From the NCBI GenBank assembly GCA_964586675.1, contig CAZPHQ010000010.1:1-64000 (forward strand): DNA of 64,000 bases, in the 5' to 3' direction. This DNA comes from JADLGH01 sp964586675 (GTDB lineage Bacteria; Desulfobacterota_D; UBA1144; Nemesobacterales; UBA2774). Positions 14,889 through 23,729 of this stretch are shown piece after piece; the first letter of the stretch is position 1, and each line of letters opens with the position of its first letter. The position numbers and the translations under genes were made by a program. The notes beneath the pieces are model-generated. The model was given only the letters and a program-made list of their open reading frames with translations, had not been told where the DNA came from and ran no database searches.

Positions 14889-16829
14889 TTACTCCGAGCT
14901 GAGCGCCACGACTGGATCGAGATGCGCCGCCTTACGCGCCGGCAGGTAGCCGAATAAAAGCCCCGTCCCGACGGCGCACGCAAACGCCAGCAGGGTCGGC
15001 CCCGGCGTAAAGGCCACGTTCATGCCGAAAAAAGACAGCGCTATTCCCGCTGCGTATCCGAGAAGAACGCCGACGATCCCGCCTATAGTGCACACGACCG
15101 ACGCCTCGGTATTGAACTGAAGGAGTATATCCCGCCGCCTCGCCCCGGTCGCCATGCGGATTCCGATCTCACGCGTCCGCTCGACGACGCTCACGAGCAT
15201 GATATTCATGACCCCGATTCCGCCGACGAGGAGCGATATAGCCGCGACCGCGCCCAAGAGTATCGTCAGTGTGTTCTGTGTCTCCGTTGCCATCGCGAGG
15301 AACGAGGCCGTGTTGCGCACCGAGAAATCGTCCGTCCGGTGCCTGGCCAGAAGAAGCTCGCTTATCCTGGTTTCCGTCTCCTCGATCTGGCTCACGTCCT
15401 CGACCTTGATCGTAATTCCGCTGAGGTAATTGGAGCCGAACAAGCGGACGAGCCCCGTCGTATATGGCACCCACGCTGTATCGTCCTGGTCGCCGCCCCA
15501 CGGCGCGGCCCCCTTGGATTCCATGACCCCTATGACTTCGAAAGGAATATTGCCGACGAGTACGAATTTCCCGACCGGGGTCTCGCCGTTCGGGAAGAGG
15601 GTATTCGCCACAGTCGATCCGAGAACGATCACGGCCGTGTACGAATTGATGTCGGCCTCTGTAAAAAAGGTGCCCCGCTCGATTACCCAATCCCGCGCCA
15701 GAGGGAAACCGGCTCCGACGCCCTCCACGGTAGTCGCGTAATCAATATTCCCCGAGCGCAGGGTTTTACGGCCGCTCCGCGACGGTACGACCGTCACGAT
15801 ATTCTCGAGTCCCTCGTCTATCGCCTTTGCGTCGGACGGCACGAGAGTCGCGATGTCGCCCGACGATCTTATACCCGCGCCGCCCGGACGGACGTATAAA
15901 ATATTCGTGCCGAGAGAGCTGATGCTCTCGAGCACGTTCCGCTTGCTGCCTTCCCCTATGGCGAGCATGGTGATGACTGCCGCCACGCCGATAATGATGC
16001 CGAGCAATGTGAGCGCTGTCCTGAATATATTCACCCGGAGCGACCTGAGAGCCATTTTGACGGACTCCATCGTCTCCACGGCCAGGTTCGCGGCTCCGTG
16101 CTCGCCCGGCCGGGCGGCGTTTGACGCAACTCTAGTTTTTTCGACAGGACCGTCGTCCCGCACGACCCTCCCGTCTTCGAGGCGGATCTGCCTCTGCGCG
16201 TATCCGGCGACCTCTTCTTCGTGGGTGATGATGATAACCGTGCGGCCCCTTTCGTTAAGCTCGCGCAGAAGTGCGAGCACCTCCTCGCTGCTCTTCCTGT
16301 CGAGAGCGCCCGTCGGCTCGTCAGCGAGTATAACAGGCGGGTCGTTCATCAACGCGCGCGCCACTGCCACACGCTGCTGCTGCCCTCCCGAAAGCTCGTT
16401 CGGGCGGTGGTCGAGACGCTCGCCGAGCCCGAGCTCCGTCAGCAGCTTCCGCGCGCGCTCCTTCCTTTTCCACCCCTCCATGCCCGCGTAGAGCGCCGGT
16501 ACTTCAACATTCTCCTCGGCGTTCGCGGTATTGAGTAGATTGTAACGCTGAAAAACGAACCCGAACGTATTACGCCTGAGGCCCGCCAGCTCGTCCGGCG
16601 ACAGCTTCGACACATCCTTCCCGGATACCTCGTAGAGGCCGTCCGTCGGCGTATCCAGCATGCCGATGATATTCATGAGCGTCGACTTCCCCGAGCCCGA
16701 CTGTCCCATGATCGCGACGAACTCGCCGGGATGGATTTCGAGGCCGACGTCCTCCAAAGCCTTCACGGTCGCGTCCCCGCTGCCGAAATAGCGTATGATC
16801 CCTTTCAGTCTTATAAGCGGTTCCGCCAT
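14889..16829 (-). CDS. macB: MacB-like ABC transporter (ATPase-permease fusion)
   Basis: 646 residues, the MacB length. An N-terminal ABC domain shows Walker A (GQSGSGKST near 43-51), signature LSGGQQQR and Walker B VILADEPTGALD. It is followed by a membrane segment, a large periplasmic MacB domain and three C-terminal FtsX-type helices (ILLGAVAAISLLVGGIGVMNIMLVSV, VCTIGGIVGVLLGYAAGIAL, LLAFACAVGTGLLFGYL). The family uses cytosolic ATP hydrolysis to drive export of substrates such as macrolides, lipopeptides or haem from the periplasm through the TolC-type channel. Its ATG follows the TAA of the adaptor gene with no gap. Confidence 0.95.
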   Translation of the reverse strand: MAEPLIRLKGIIRYFGSGDATVKALEDVGLEIHPGEFVAIMGQSGSGKSTLMNIIGMLDTPTDGLYEVSGKDVSKLSPDELAGLRRNTFGFVFQRYNLLNTANAEENVEVPALYAGMEGWKRKERARKLLTELGLGERLDHRPNELSGGQQQRVAVARALMNDPPVILADEPTGALDRKSSEEVLALLRELNERGRTVIIITHEEEVAGYAQRQIRLEDGRVVRDDGPVEKTRVASNAARPGEHGAANLAVETMESVKMALRSLRVNIFRTALTLLGIIIGVAAVITMLAIGEGSKRNVLESISSLGTNILYVRPGGAGIRSSGDIATLVPSDAKAIDEGLENIVTVVPSRSGRKTLRSGNIDYATTVEGVGAGFPLARDWVIERGTFFTEADINSYTAVIVLGSTVANTLFPNGETPVGKFVLVGNIPFEVIGVMESKGAAPWGGDQDDTAWVPYTTGLVRLFGSNYLSGITIKVEDVSQIEETETRISELLLARHRTDDFSVRNTASFLAMATETQNTLTILLGAVAAISLLVGGIGVMNIMLVSVVERTREIGIRMATGARRRDILLQFNTEASVVCTIGGIVGVLLGYAAGIALSFFGMNVAFTPGPTLLAFACAVGTGLLFGYLPARKAAHLDPVVALSSE

Positions 16830-18002
16830 TTATAACCTCATCCGAACGGGCCGGCCTTGTCCTTCGCCCTGTAGAGGAGCTTTGACGTTCTCCAGGACGC
16901 GGTCCCCGACGCTGAGGCCGTCGACTACCTCGGCCTGCGTACGGTCGGATAGCCCGATGATAACGGTCTTGGTCACCGGTCCGGAGTGTGTCATGACCTC
17001 CACCTGGTACGCCTGTCCCCTTTCGTTATCCTCCTTCGGCACACGGTTGCCCAACGCGCTTATCGGAACAATCGGCACGTTTTCAGCGGTGGCCAAAACG
17101 AAGAACGTCTGCGTCGTCATACCCGGAAGAAGCACGTGATCTTCGTTCCCGACGTCGACGAGCACGCTGTAGAGAACGACGTCGTTGATCTCTTCCGGCG
17201 TCGGCAGTATCTGACGCACCTTGCCCTCCCAGCGCCTTCCTCCGGAGCCGAGTGTCGTGAAATACATCGGCACGTCCACGTGGAGCTTCATCACGTCGGC
17301 CTCGGCGACCTCTGCCTTGGCCGTCATTATGTCGAGGTTGGCGACCTGCACTATCGTCGGGGTCGTCTGGTTTGCATTGATCGTCTGTCCCTCCTGGACG
17401 AGCTGGTTGACGATAGTGCCGTCCATCGGGGCGTAGATTTTCGTATAGTTGAGATTGGCCTTCTCGCCGTCGAGCTGCGACCGGGTTTCCTGGATCTGCG
17501 CTTCAAAGGATAAAAGCTTGGCTTTGGCCACCTCGAGCGATATCTCGGTATCCTGCATCACTTCCTTGCTGACGGCCTGGTCGTTATAAAGATTCTGGTA
17601 GCGCTCGTATTTCCACTCGGCCTGTTTGATCAGGGCCTCCTGTTCGGTCTTCTGCGCCTGCAGCTGATTGAGACGCGCCTCGGTAGCCCGGACCTGGGCC
17701 TCGTAAATAGCGGGATCGATCTCGGCGATAAGGTCCCCGGTCTTCACATGGTCCCCTATGTCGACGTGCATGACTTCGACAGTGCCCGATATCTGCGCGC
17801 CGACGTCAACGTAATATCTCGGCTGCAGCGTCCCCTGCGCCGTCACGATAGACTGTATGCTGCCCAGCTTTACCTCAACAGCCTTGCCGGCCATATCCGA
17901 AGCGGCGTCCGATTTGAAATAAGACCATGCGCTCCAGGCGGCGCCGAGAACGACCAGAACGATGATTACGTAGACAAGCCTCTTCATGTTTTTTTTCTTC
18001 AT
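16830..18002 (-). CDS. macA: MacA-like periplasmic adaptor (membrane fusion protein)
   Basis: 390 residues. An N-terminal membrane anchor (RLVYVIIVLVVLGAAWSAWSYF) is followed by a lipoyl half-motif (GTLQPRYYVDVGAQISGTVEVMHVDIGDHVKTGDLIAEIDP), a coiled-coil hairpin (about 95-190), the second lipoyl half (IYAPMDGTIVNQLVQEGQTINANQTTPTIVQVAN) and beta-barrel and membrane-proximal domains. MacA adaptors stimulate the MacB ATPase and dock on the outer membrane channel. First gene of the three-gene operon. AAAGGTATCG precedes the ATG. Confidence 0.95.
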   Translation of the reverse strand: MKKKNMKRLVYVIIVLVVLGAAWSAWSYFKSDAASDMAGKAVEVKLGSIQSIVTAQGTLQPRYYVDVGAQISGTVEVMHVDIGDHVKTGDLIAEIDPAIYEAQVRATEARLNQLQAQKTEQEALIKQAEWKYERYQNLYNDQAVSKEVMQDTEISLEVAKAKLLSFEAQIQETRSQLDGEKANLNYTKIYAPMDGTIVNQLVQEGQTINANQTTPTIVQVANLDIMTAKAEVAEADVMKLHVDVPMYFTTLGSGGRRWEGKVRQILPTPEEINDVVLYSVLVDVGNEDHVLLPGMTTQTFFVLATAENVPIVPISALGNRVPKEDNERGQAYQVEVMTHSGPVTKTVIIGLSDRTQAEVVDGLSVGDRVLENVKAPLQGEGQGRPVRMRL

Positions 18003-18337
18003 CGATACCTTTAGGGGGATTTGTCTTTATATACGTTTTGAAACGCGGAAATCCTTCGACGTCGAATACGTTTTCAGCCGACCGTCCGGACCTTTACGGT
18101 CGCGCAGGAGCGCTCCGCTTCACAAGAGAAAAATTTACCCTACTAATCGCCGCTCATCTCTAAAAGACCGAAGATTGAAAGCGATCCGCCGAATGCGACG
18201 CGCGGAATCCGCGAGCCGCGAATCGAATGAGCCCCGTCTATGGACCCAGCTACTCGCTTTTCACACTCGATTTCCGACGAATCGGCTGACATTGCAATTG
18301 TGATTTATATTGGGGAGCGCAAGGCGCCGGGTTTATT
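18003..18337. other. Intergenic region between macA and tRNA-fMet
   Basis: 335 bases with no credible gene. It should hold the macA promoter on the minus strand. A small inverted repeat (GACCGT ... ACGGTC, 18080-18101) about 80-100 bases before macA might be an operator, but it is too short to claim. Confidence 0.4.
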
Positions 18338-18414
<77 letters not shown>

Positions 18415-18431
18415 TCTGTGTAGAATCTATT

Positions 18432-18460
18432 AAGTTACTCGACGTATGACTATCCGTCAA
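18432..18460 (-). promoter_or_regulatory. Promoter of tRNA-fMet
   Basis: Minus strand TTGACG (18460-18455), a 17-base spacer and TAACTT (18437-18432), ending 18 bases before the tRNA. Confidence 0.55.
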
Positions 18461-18499
18461 GAAAAGCTCGAGAAAAACACTCGGAATCCCCCATTTTCA

Positions 18500-18526
18500 T
18501 TGACATCCGGACACAAAAATTATAGA
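18500..18526 (+). promoter_or_regulatory. Promoter of the coiled-coil lipoprotein gene
   Basis: TTGACA at 18500-18505 (perfect -35), a 15-base spacer and TATAGA at 18521-18526. The ATG follows 45 bases on, after GAGGAGG. Confidence 0.55.
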
Positions 18527-18570
18527 GTAAAAGTTACCAGTACACGTTTCGAAGGTGAGGAGGTTGTATC

Positions 18571-18999
18571 ATGAAAAGGATAAACGCGATTCTGATAGCC
18601 GCGGCGCTGATGATCTCGATCTCTGGGCTCTATTCCTGCAAGAGCGGCGAAGCGCCGACTCACGAGGAGCCCGCCCCAACCGATAACGTCGAGCTCGAAA
18701 AAACGAAGAGCGAGCTCGAAGAGATAAAGAAAGACAGCAGCAGGCTCGATACATATATTGCCGACCTCAAAAACGAGCTCAACACTCTCAGGATAGAAAA
18801 TCAGAAGCTTATAGCCCAGTCGAAGAGGCTCGAAGCCGAGATAATAGACTTAAAGCTCGAGCTCGGCGAGATACCCAGCTCGGATTCGGCGGACTCGCTC
18901 TCTACGGACGAAGCTCAGAACACCGGCTCAGGCCAGACCACAACCGCTCCCGAGGGCGGCCACGGCGGCAGCGGAGACTCCGGCGCGCTCCAGAAATAA
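18571..18999 (+). CDS. Coiled-coil lipoprotein
   Basis: 142 residues. The signal (MKRINAILIAAALMISISGLYSC) ends in a lipobox Cys at about 23, giving a membrane-anchored lipoprotein. Residues about 40-100 form a heptad-rich helix (VELEKTKSELEEIKKDSSRLDTYIADL, then KLIAQSKRLEAEIIDLKLELGEI). The tail is Ser/Gly-rich and disordered. GAGGAGG lies seven bases before the ATG. Resembles short envelope coiled-coil lipoproteins (Lpp- or YgdR-like in layout only); no family recognised. Confidence 0.85.
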   Translation: MKRINAILIAAALMISISGLYSCKSGEAPTHEEPAPTDNVELEKTKSELEEIKKDSSRLDTYIADLKNELNTLRIENQKLIAQSKRLEAEIIDLKLELGEIPSSDSADSLSTDEAQNTGSGQTTTAPEGGHGGSGDSGALQK

Positions 19000-19006
19000 T
19001 CCGGGG

Positions 19007-19855
19007 CTATCTGCCGGACTGCGCTATCGTCACCATCTGCATGTCTAGGATTCTGTCGAGCCGGAAGGTACACCTTTCCTTCCGCATGTGGCAATAAGCG
19101 TATAGATACGTCCCGCCTCTCCTCGCGCTGATTTCGAGGGGCTCTATAACACGTATGGTCGTTTCGTTCGCATACGCCGAAAGATACTTGATGCGAAGCT
19201 TTCCCCTGATCCTGAGCGCCTCCTCGACTTCCCACGGCACGACCAGCTGCGAAACGTCCTCCGGGGCGACAATCGACTCCCCGTGAAGCTTTAGAACGTC
19301 TTTCAGCCTCTTGAGCCGTATGCCGCGCCTGTTGAGGTCCATGAGAAAATATTCGAACACGCTTCTCGTCGTGAGGACATCCGCGAGCGCCCTGTGCGCG
19401 GCGGCCGCCGGGAGTCCGATGTCGCGCGCGATGTGCCCGAGGCCGTTACTCGCAAAGGAATAATACCTTCTCGCTATGCCGAGGGTGTCCACGACGTCTG
19501 TCTCGGGAAGCATGAGCCCAAGGTTCAACAGCTCCATCCTGAGGAATCCGAGATCGAAGCGCGCGTTGTGAGCGACGACGACAGCCCCCCTCAGAAACGA
19601 GATGAGAGAGTTCGCTATATCCCTGAAAAAGGGCGCCCTGCTCACCATGACGTCCGTGATACCGTGTACGGATACGGCGCTCAGCGGGATCGATTTTCCG
19701 GGGTTGACGAGTGTAACGAATCTGTCGACTTCGCTGCCGTTAACGGTCTTGAGGACGGCGATCTCGCAGACCCGGTCGCCGTTGGCGGGGTCGAGCCCGG
19801 TGGTTTCTACGTCGAGAAAAGCGAAAGGCACTTCCGAAGGGCTCAGATAATGCAC
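19007..19855 (-). CDS. DEDDh 3'-5' exonuclease fused to a WYL domain
   Basis: 282 residues. Residues 10-175 are a DnaQ/epsilon-type exonuclease: ExoI FLDVETTGLDP (Asp15, Glu17), ExoII AHNARFDLGFL and ExoIII HRALADV with the catalytic His and Asp. After a linker helix, residues about 215-280 match a WYL domain (LRIKYLSAYANETTIRVIEPLEISARRGGTYLYAYCHMRKERCTFRLDRI), a nucleic-acid or nucleotide ligand-sensing fold found in DNA-damage regulators and defence proteins. The fusion suggests a nuclease controlled by a bound nucleic acid or nucleotide. Not the replicative epsilon subunit: it is longer and lacks a clamp-binding tail. Convergent with the lipoprotein gene. Confidence 0.88.
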   Translation of the reverse strand: MHYLSPSEVPFAFLDVETTGLDPANGDRVCEIAVLKTVNGSEVDRFVTLVNPGKSIPLSAVSVHGITDVMVSRAPFFRDIANSLISFLRGAVVVAHNARFDLGFLRMELLNLGLMLPETDVVDTLGIARRYYSFASNGLGHIARDIGLPAAAAHRALADVLTTRSVFEYFLMDLNRRGIRLKRLKDVLKLHGESIVAPEDVSQLVVPWEVEEALRIRGKLRIKYLSAYANETTIRVIEPLEISARRGGTYLYAYCHMRKERCTFRLDRILDMQMVTIAQSGR

Positions 19856-19930
19856 GATGTACTCCTTGATGGGATTAATATTACCACGAAGGTCGGGGGC
19901 TAAGGAAGAGGACGGATTTAATATTCCGTC

Positions 19931-20866
19931 TCATTTAGACAGCGCGGAAAGTATCTCTCGGCCGCCCTTATCCATCAGGCTTCGCGCGAGCCCTTCGCCG
20001 AGCGCCTCGGGCTCCCTGATCGGGCCGGAAACGGTCTCTTTTACGATTTTGCGGCCGTCGGGAGAGGCTATGATGCCGGTCATTCTTATGAACCCTTTTT
20101 CGACCTCGGCGTACGCTCCCGCCGGCACGTTACAATCCCCGCCGAGCCCTTTGAGAAAAGCCCTCTCCGCGGCGGCGGCGGTCCACGTTTCCTCGTGGGT
20201 CAGGGACGCTGCGATCTCGAACGCCCAGGGGTCGTCCTCCCGCATTTCGACGGCGATAATCCCCTGCCCCGGCGCGGGCACTATAACGTCCGGCGGGATC
20301 ATCTCCGAAGCCTCGGAGGTAAGCCCCATTCGGCCCAGCCCCGCGGCCGCGAGTATGATGGCGTCGTAGTCGCTGCCTTCCCTGAGCTTGCGTATCCGTG
20401 TGTCTACGTTCCCCCGGAGGGGCAGTATGGCAAGGTCCGGCCGGAGGCTCAGGAGCTGTGCCCCGCGGCGGAGGCTCCCAGTGCCGACCCTCGCGCCGTC
20501 CGGGAGGCGGTCGAGAGTGAGACCTTCGCGGGACAAAAGGGCGTCCCTCGGGTCGTGCCTCTCGGGCACGCCGCCTATGGCGAGCCCGTCGGGAAGAACT
20601 GCCGGCATGTCCTTCATGCTGTGGACCGCGGCGTCTATACTGTTCGACAGGAGCGCGTCTTCGATCTCTTTTACGAAAACGCCCTTGCCGCCGATCTCCG
20701 ACAAATCGGAGCTCTGGTCCCTGTCGCCCTCTGTCTTTATGATCTTTATCTCGGTGATTAAATCGGGGTGTTTTTCGAGAATGAGGTTTTTTATGAAATT
20801 CGCCTGCCAGAGGGCAAGCGCGCTTCCCCTAGTTCCAATCCTGAACGGTCGATTCATCATCCTCAT
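19931..20866 (-). CDS. hemC: Porphobilinogen deaminase (hydroxymethylbilane synthase)
   Basis: 311 residues, the family length. It joins four porphobilinogen units into hydroxymethylbilane for haem, sirohaem and cobalamin synthesis. RIGTRGSALALWQA (9-22), the SMKDMP loop and GTGSLRRGAQLL are family signatures. Cys245 in GLGGDCNVPAGA carries the dipyrromethane cofactor. The 5' end overlaps the hemA 3' end by about 38 bases, so the two are co-transcribed and coupled. Start could be any of three ATGs (20866, 20860, 20857). Confidence 0.97.
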   Translation of the reverse strand: MRMMNRPFRIGTRGSALALWQANFIKNLILEKHPDLITEIKIIKTEGDRDQSSDLSEIGGKGVFVKEIEDALLSNSIDAAVHSMKDMPAVLPDGLAIGGVPERHDPRDALLSREGLTLDRLPDGARVGTGSLRRGAQLLSLRPDLAILPLRGNVDTRIRKLREGSDYDAIILAAAGLGRMGLTSEASEMIPPDVIVPAPGQGIIAVEMREDDPWAFEIAASLTHEETWTAAAAERAFLKGLGGDCNVPAGAYAEVEKGFIRMTGIIASPDGRKIVKETVSGPIREPEALGEGLARSLMDKGGREILSALSK

Positions 20867-22154
20867 CTTCTACGAGCAGGAGGATTTCCTTCTCTAGCTC
20901 AAAAAGTTTTTTAACCGAATCCACGTAAAGAGCGCCGCGCGATGTGGACGCCTCTTTTTTCAGATTCGTAAGCGGCCCGTGGAGTATCTTTCCGATAATG
21001 CGCGAAGCCATGAGGTCTATGACTTCCCTGTCCTTTTCCGAGTAATTTTCCAGCTTGGCGAGCGCCCTTTCGACCTCTATCGACTTTATCTGCTCGAACC
21101 GCCTCTTGAGGTCTATGATAGCGGGCACCACCTTGAGCCCGTTTATCCACGCCTGGAATGCCTTTTCGACCTCCTGCACTATCTCCTCCGCGCGGGCTGC
21201 GCTCTCGCGGCGAGACCTTACGTTCTCGTCGAGAACGCCCTTAAGGTCGTCTATGTCGTAAAGGTAAATGTCCGGCAGCTCCCCCACCCTCGGGTCTATG
21301 TCGCGCGGAACGGCTATGTCTATCATGAATATCGGCTCGTTGCCCCGGAGCTTCAGCGCTTCGCGCATATGGTTGGGCTTTATGACGAAATCGGGCGAGC
21401 CCGTGGCCGTTATGACTATGTCCACATCCTTTAAGCTGTAGAATATTTCTTCGTATCTGATCGGCTTTCCGTTCAGGCTCTCGGCGAGAAGCGACGCGCT
21501 CGCGAAGCTCCTGCTCGATATCACAAGCTCGCCGACGCCCGCGCCTATGAGGTTCCTCGCGGCCAGCTCGGCCATCTCCCCCGCGCCGATGAGCATGACA
21601 GACCTTTTAGTCAGGTCGTCGAATATGCGCTTGGCGAGCTCGACGGCAACGTAACTGACGGATACCGCCCGCGACCCCACCCCCGTCTCCGTCCTTATCC
21701 TCTTCGCGACGAAGAAGGCCGAATGGCAGAGCCTGTTCAGTATGAGCCCCGCGGTGCCCTTTCCGTAAGCGGTCCTGTATGCGTCCTTTATCTGCCCGAG
21801 TATCTGCGGCTCGCCTACAACCATCGAATCGAGCCCGGCGGCGACGTTATAAAGGTGACGGACCGCCATGTGCCCGACCGATGCATATAAATAAGGGGAA
21901 AATTCCGAAACAGGAATGGAGCGGCTCTCGGAAAGGAACATCTTTATGGTCTCGACGCACCTCTCGGCGTCTTCGGAGACGGCGTACACCTCGACGCGGT
22001 TACACGTCGCCAGCACGAGGCATTCGCCGACATAAGGCATCTCCGCGAGCGCCGGGAGAGAGAGCTCGAGCTCCTCCCTCGTAAATGCGAAACGCTCCCG
22101 AAGCTCGACAGGTGCGGTCTTGTGGCTGAGTCCTATCACCACTATTCGCTGCAT
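20829..22154 (-). CDS. hemA: Glutamyl-tRNA reductase
   Basis: 441 residues. It reduces glutamyl-tRNA to glutamate-1-semialdehyde, the first step of the C5 route to tetrapyrroles. GLSHKTAPVELRE is at 8-20. Catalytic Cys51 lies in ATCNRVEVY. An NADPH-binding domain (VMLIGAGEMAELAARNL) and a long dimerisation helix in the C-terminus follow. The ATG at 22154 with AGG seven bases upstream is preferred over a GTG at 22172. Directly upstream of and overlapping hemC. Confidence 0.97.
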   Translation of the reverse strand: MQRIVVIGLSHKTAPVELRERFAFTREELELSLPALAEMPYVGECLVLATCNRVEVYAVSEDAERCVETIKMFLSESRSIPVSEFSPYLYASVGHMAVRHLYNVAAGLDSMVVGEPQILGQIKDAYRTAYGKGTAGLILNRLCHSAFFVAKRIRTETGVGSRAVSVSYVAVELAKRIFDDLTKRSVMLIGAGEMAELAARNLIGAGVGELVISSRSFASASLLAESLNGKPIRYEEIFYSLKDVDIVITATGSPDFVIKPNHMREALKLRGNEPIFMIDIAVPRDIDPRVGELPDIYLYDIDDLKGVLDENVRSRRESAARAEEIVQEVEKAFQAWINGLKVVPAIIDLKRRFEQIKSIEVERALAKLENYSEKDREVIDLMASRIIGKILHGPLTNLKKEASTSRGALYVDSVKKLFELEKEILLLVEDEDDESTVQDWN

Positions 22155-22228
22155 CTCGTTACCTGCACACACTCCCTAATATAGACCACTAATTATATAC
22201 AAATGCGAAATTAATGCTATCCCGGCCG

Positions 22229-22783
22229 TCAGACCTTCTTTCCTATAAAACTCAGGAACTCGCCCCTCGTCCTCTCGTCCTTCTTGAAAGCCCCCCGCAT
22301 CGAGCTCGTCAGCATGCTCGCGTCGGCCTTCATGATCCCCCTCATCGCCATGCAGAGATGCTTCGCCTCTGCCACGACGGCGACTCCGAGCGGCTGTAGC
22401 TCCTTCATGAGGAAATCGGCTATCTGCGCCGTCATTCTCTCCTGCACCTGGAGCCTCCTCGAAAAGACCTCCACTATACGCGGTATCTTGCTGAGTCCGA
22501 CTATTTTGCCGTTCGGTATATATGCGACGCTGCAGTTCCCGAAGAACGGCAGCATGTGATGCTCGCAGAGGCTGTAAAACTCGATGTCCTTCACGACGAC
22601 CATCTCGTCGTACTTTATGTGAAAAAGCGCTTCACGGATTATCTCCTCCGGCGACGCGTCGTAACCCGCGGTAAGCTCTGCGAACATCCTCGCCATGCGG
22701 TCCGGAGTGTCCTTGAGTCCTTCCCTCTCCGGATCCTCCCCTATTTCCTTAAGTATCTCCCTGACAGCCGTTTCAACGCTCAT
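22229..22783 (-). CDS. folE: GTP cyclohydrolase I
   Basis: 184 residues. It converts GTP to dihydroneopterin triphosphate for folate, biopterin or deazapurine pathways. Zinc and active-site motifs are intact: LCEHHMLPFFG and MAMRGIMK, with the Cys-His-Cys ligands (CEHH and the Cys of AKHLCMAMRG). The ATG at 22783 overlaps the end of the preceding PTPS gene by 11 bases, implying coupling. Third gene of the PTPS-PTPS-folE operon. Confidence 0.97.
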   Translation of the reverse strand: MSVETAVREILKEIGEDPEREGLKDTPDRMARMFAELTAGYDASPEEIIREALFHIKYDEMVVVKDIEFYSLCEHHMLPFFGNCSVAYIPNGKIVGLSKIPRIVEVFSRRLQVQERMTAQIADFLMKELQPLGVAVVAEAKHLCMAMRGIMKADASMLTSSMRGAFKKDERTRGEFLSFIGKKV

Positions 22784-23201
22784 AAGGGTAGCTCTCCTCC
22801 TCAAAAAACTCGAAGTAGCTCGTCGCCGTCTCGCCGAGCCTTATATGAACGAGACTTTCACCGAGCCCGGCACTGAGCCTGTTCCATATATATTCCGCTA
22901 TGTTTTCACCCGTGGGCTGGTTGTCCGAAAAGTACGGGACCTCGATGTCGAGGCGCTTATAGTCGAGCTCGTCGATAATGGGCAGGACAGCCCCGTCGAG
23001 CACGCTTTCCGAAACTGCGAAGCCGCTCACAGGATCGATATTCCCTGCGGCCTTCACTTCGAGATAATAATCGTGCCCATGGCCGCGGGGGTTCGAGCAC
23101 GTATCGAATATCCTGAAGTTCTCCTCGTCCGAAAGGCCCTTTATCGCGAGCCTGTGCCCGGCCGAAAAACGGTAAGCTTTCGTTACCGTGACGCGCTCCA
23201 T
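22773..23201 (-). CDS. 6-pyruvoyl-tetrahydropterin synthase family protein, Cys-containing copy
   Basis: 142 residues. Zinc histidines lie in FSAGHRL and GHGHDYY. The catalytic Cys sits in DTCSNPRGHGHDYYLEV, with five residues between Cys and the first His of HGH, the arrangement seen in eukaryotic-type PTPS rather than the CxxxHGH of QueD. It probably acts on dihydroneopterin triphosphate made by the adjacent folE to give 6-pyruvoyl- or 6-carboxy-tetrahydropterin. The start ATG overlaps the stop of the upstream paralogue (TGATG). Fate of the pterin (biopterin-like cofactor, queuosine or folate) cannot be read from this window. Confidence 0.93.
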   Translation of the reverse strand: MERVTVTKAYRFSAGHRLAIKGLSDEENFRIFDTCSNPRGHGHDYYLEVKAAGNIDPVSGFAVSESVLDGAVLPIIDELDYKRLDIEVPYFSDNQPTGENIAEYIWNRLSAGLGESLVHIRLGETATSYFEFFEEESYPYER

Positions 23202-23629
23202 CAGTCCTCGTCCCTCCAGTAATCGACGTACATGTCGCGGGTCTCGTAGAGCCTCACCCTGTAAAGCCTGCACGTCCCGTTCCCCGCGAGCCTTTCCCTG
23301 AAGCTGTCCCAGAGGACGCGGGCGATGTTCTCCGTCGTCGGAACGAGCGTCTTGAAATGCGGGTTGTCCTCGTTCAAATGCTTGTGGTCGAAATCTTCAA
23401 GCACTTCCTTCATTATTTTCTTAAGGTCGTAAAGATTTATTATCATTCCGGTGGACGGGTCGACTTCCCCCTCGACCGTCAGCTCGAGGCCGTAGTTATG
23501 CCCGTGCCCGTGAACGCTCGCGGATTTCCCGAACACCTCTTTATTCTTCTCCTCGCTCCACGCCGGGTTCCAGTACCGGTGAGACGCGGAAAAATCCATC
23601 CTCTTCGTCAGAAGCTTCCTGTATCCCAT
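23201..23629 (-). CDS. PTPS/QueD-like protein lacking the catalytic cysteine
   Basis: 142 residues. It has the fold and zinc ligands (FSASHRYW and HGHGHNYGLEL), and FDHKHLNEDNPHF plus PTTENIARVLW are typical PTPS motifs. Aligned on HGHNY, the position of the catalytic Cys is Ser (KSASVHGHGHNY). It may therefore be a different pterin enzyme, for example a dihydroneopterin aldolase-type variant, or a non-catalytic partner of its neighbour. First gene of the three-gene pterin operon. Confidence 0.92.
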   Translation of the reverse strand: MGYRKLLTKRMDFSASHRYWNPAWSEEKNKEVFGKSASVHGHGHNYGLELTVEGEVDPSTGMIINLYDLKKIMKEVLEDFDHKHLNEDNPHFKTLVPTTENIARVLWDSFRERLAGNGTCRLYRVRLYETRDMYVDYWRDED

Positions 23630-23729
23630 AATTAATTGTATCCGATTTTCGGCGACCGATTAGGATAGCACAGTAAATTCCACCTACCAACTTCCTTTGG
23701 GGGTATGTGTGGGGTAACCTTTTAAATCC

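Noticed and set aside
19911..19930. GACGGA...TCCGTC inverted repeat at the hemC 3' end as a terminator
   Set aside because: Only six base pairs, touching the stop codon, and no T-run follows.
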